Source: Candidatus Geothrix odensensis
Lineage (GTDB): Bacteria > Acidobacteriota > Holophagae > Holophagales > Holophagaceae
Reading direction: 5' to 3'
DNA length: 64,000 nt
Assembly: GCA_016714685.1 (NCBI GenBank)
Contig: JADKCH010000001.1
Location: 62,001 to 126,000 of the forward strand
Below the pieces are notes generated by a model. The model saw only the letters and a list, made by a program, of their open reading frames with translations. It did not search any database and was not told where the DNA came from. Each line of letters opens with the position of its first letter. The first letter of the stretch is position 1. Position numbers and translations under genes: made by a program. This document shows, one piece after another, positions 62,909 through 64,000 of the stretch.

Positions 62909-64000
62909 TTAGTGGAGGTACCTCGGCCTATAGGGTTCGCCGACCCAGTAGATCAGCTCCAGCAGCTCCCCCACGTCCCACAGCAGCACTTCGGCCCGGG
63001 CGCCGGGGTGCAGGTGGCCCAGGTCGGCGTGGCGCAGGCTGCGGGCAGCGTGGAGGGTCATGGCCGTGAAGGCCTCCTCGAAGGTCATGCGCAGCTGCAG
63101 GCAGCCCAGGCGCAGGATGGTGAGTGGATCCACACAGGGGCACGACCCGGGGTTGAAGTCCGTGGCCAGGGCCACGCGGCAGCCGGCCTCGATCATCCTC
63201 CGGGCCGGGGCCCAGTCCCGCATGCCCAGGAACAGCGTGGTCCCTGGCAGCAGCACGGGGGTGACATCGGCTTTGGCCATGGCCTGCATGCCTGCGTCGC
63301 TGCAGAACATCAGGTGGTCGGCGCTGGCGGCGCCCAGCTCCGCGGCGAGTTCAGCGCCGCCGGTCCAGGTGAGCTCGTCGGCGTGGACGCGGGGAATCAG
63401 GCCCAGGCGCTTTCCCGCCTCGAAGATGCGGCGGCCCTGCTCGGCGCTGAACACGCCGGTCTCCACGAACACATCGCAGAAGCGGGCCACGCCGGGATGG
63501 CGGCGCACCAGCTCCGGCAGCCAGTCCTCGGCCACGGCGCGGGCGTTGGCCTCGGCATCGCCGCTGAACTCAGGGGCGAGGTCGTGGGCTGGCAGGAGGG
63601 TCACGTCCAGGCTCCAGCCGCGCCGCTTCAGCTCGGCATAGGCGGCCGTGAGGCGGGACTCGGCCTCCAGCTCAAGGCCGTAGCCGGTCTTGCATTCGAG
63701 GTGCACCACGCCCCGCTGGCGGAAGGCCTGCAGGCGTGCCTCGCCCGAGGCCACCAGCTCCTCGACCGTGGCGCCGCGGGTGGCCCGCACGGTCTCGCGG
63801 ATGCCGCCGCCCTCGGCGGCGATCTGCTGGTAGCTGACGCCCGCCAGGCGCCGGTTGAACTCGCCCGAGCGGTTGCCGCCGAAGAGCAGGTGCGTGTGGG
63901 GATCCACGAAGCCCGGCGTGGCCCAGGCGCCGCCGCCATCCACCCGGGGCGCGTCGGCCCAGGCCGCGGGCAGATCCGCGCGGCGGCCCAGCCAGGCCAC
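62909..64000 (-). CDS. hutI: Imidazolonepropionase, C-terminal part (5' end outside window)
   Basis: About 363 residues are in the window and the frame is open to the right edge; family length near 405 means about 40 are missing. Metal and active-site blocks: PGFVDPHTHLLFGGNR, KTGYGLELE, HADELTWTGGAELAAELGA, SADHLMFCSDAG and ATDFNPGSCP. HutI opens imidazolone-5-propionate to N-formimino-glutamate in histidine degradation. The remainder of the hut genes should lie to the right of the window. Confidence 0.94.
   Translation of the reverse strand: MAWLGRRADLPAAWADAPRVDGGGAWATPGFVDPHTHLLFGGNRSGEFNRRLAGVSYQQIAAEGGGIRETVRATRGATVEELVASGEARLQAFRQRGVVHLECKTGYGLELEAESRLTAAYAELKRRGWSLDVTLLPAHDLAPEFSGDAEANARAVAEDWLPELVRRHPGVARFCDVFVETGVFSAEQGRRIFEAGKRLGLIPRVHADELTWTGGAELAAELGAASADHLMFCSDAGMQAMAKADVTPVLLPGTTLFLGMRDWAPARRMIEAGCRVALATDFNPGSCPCVDPLTILRLGCLQLRMTFEEAFTAMTLHAARSLRHADLGHLHPGARAEVLLWDVGELLELIYWVGEPYRPRYLH

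Overview
The window reads as a GC-rich bacterial chromosome with tightly packed operons, frequent ATGA/GTGA start-stop overlaps and some GTG/TTG starts. Gene content (system II cytochrome c maturation, an octaheme cytochrome, a haem-c sensor kinase, branched-chain amino acid genes, a partial dcw cluster headed by mraZ, DUF4402 fimbriae) fits an anaerobic or microaerobic respiring Acidobacteriota member of the Holophaga/Geothrix type. That placement is an inference from gene content and memory, not from a search.

Layout. 1-3.7 kb: 3' end of ilvD, then ilvB-ilvN-ilvC. 3.8-11.6 kb: nitronate monooxygenase-like enzyme, a hypothetical, an esterase, radA, a B12-binding mutase domain, a strongly G-rich tract, trmL, a HIT protein and an HD-GYP protein. 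11.8-15.7 kb: a three-gene phosphorelay (haem-c sensor kinase, single-domain receiver, hybrid kinase). 15.9-22 kb: an apparently self-contained sigma54-controlled module encoding a divergent metal-type binding protein, a TsaA/TrmO-like protein, a His-rich NifX-like protein, an octaheme tetrathionate-reductase-family cytochrome and a cytochrome b, followed upstream by the gene for a PAS-containing sigma54 activator. A -24/-12 promoter candidate and three copies of the palindrome TGCA-N3-TGCA tie the activator to the operon and to its own gene. 22-23.3 kb: a PLP sulfur amino acid enzyme. 23.5-35.3 kb: dcw cluster mraZ-rsmH-ftsL-ftsI-murE-(sua5)-murF-mraY-(EAL protein, opposite strand)-murD, with five 10-bp-spaced MraZ boxes upstream and two intrusions (sua5 and an EAL gene flanked by 30-bp direct repeats). 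murD is translationally coupled to an FAD-linked oxidase instead of ftsW/murG.

36.7-40.3 kb: lipoprotein-ResB-CcsA operon for haem attachment to c-type cytochromes, which would serve the octaheme cytochrome and haem sensor. 40.4-43.1 kb: phenylalanine hydroxylase with carbinolamine dehydratase, and an RNA methyltransferase. 43.1-50.1 kb: a chaperone-usher fimbrial operon of DUF4402 subunits, with a one-base frameshift in the usher, next to an orphan OmpR-type regulator. 50.2-58.4 kb: mostly small soluble enzymes and accessory proteins (GNAT, alcohol dehydrogenase, TPR, NTF2-like, lipase, RibD-like reductase, two VOC proteins, SRPBCC, a four-repeat mini protein, a frameshifted methyltransferase). 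58.5-64 kb: pyrC, guaB, an oligopeptide ABC ATPase, a DUF465 protein and the 3' part of hutI.

The strongest candidate for something undescribed is the 15.9-22 kb sigma54 module. Secondary points are the EAL cassette inside the dcw cluster, the frameshifted usher and the four-repeat protein.
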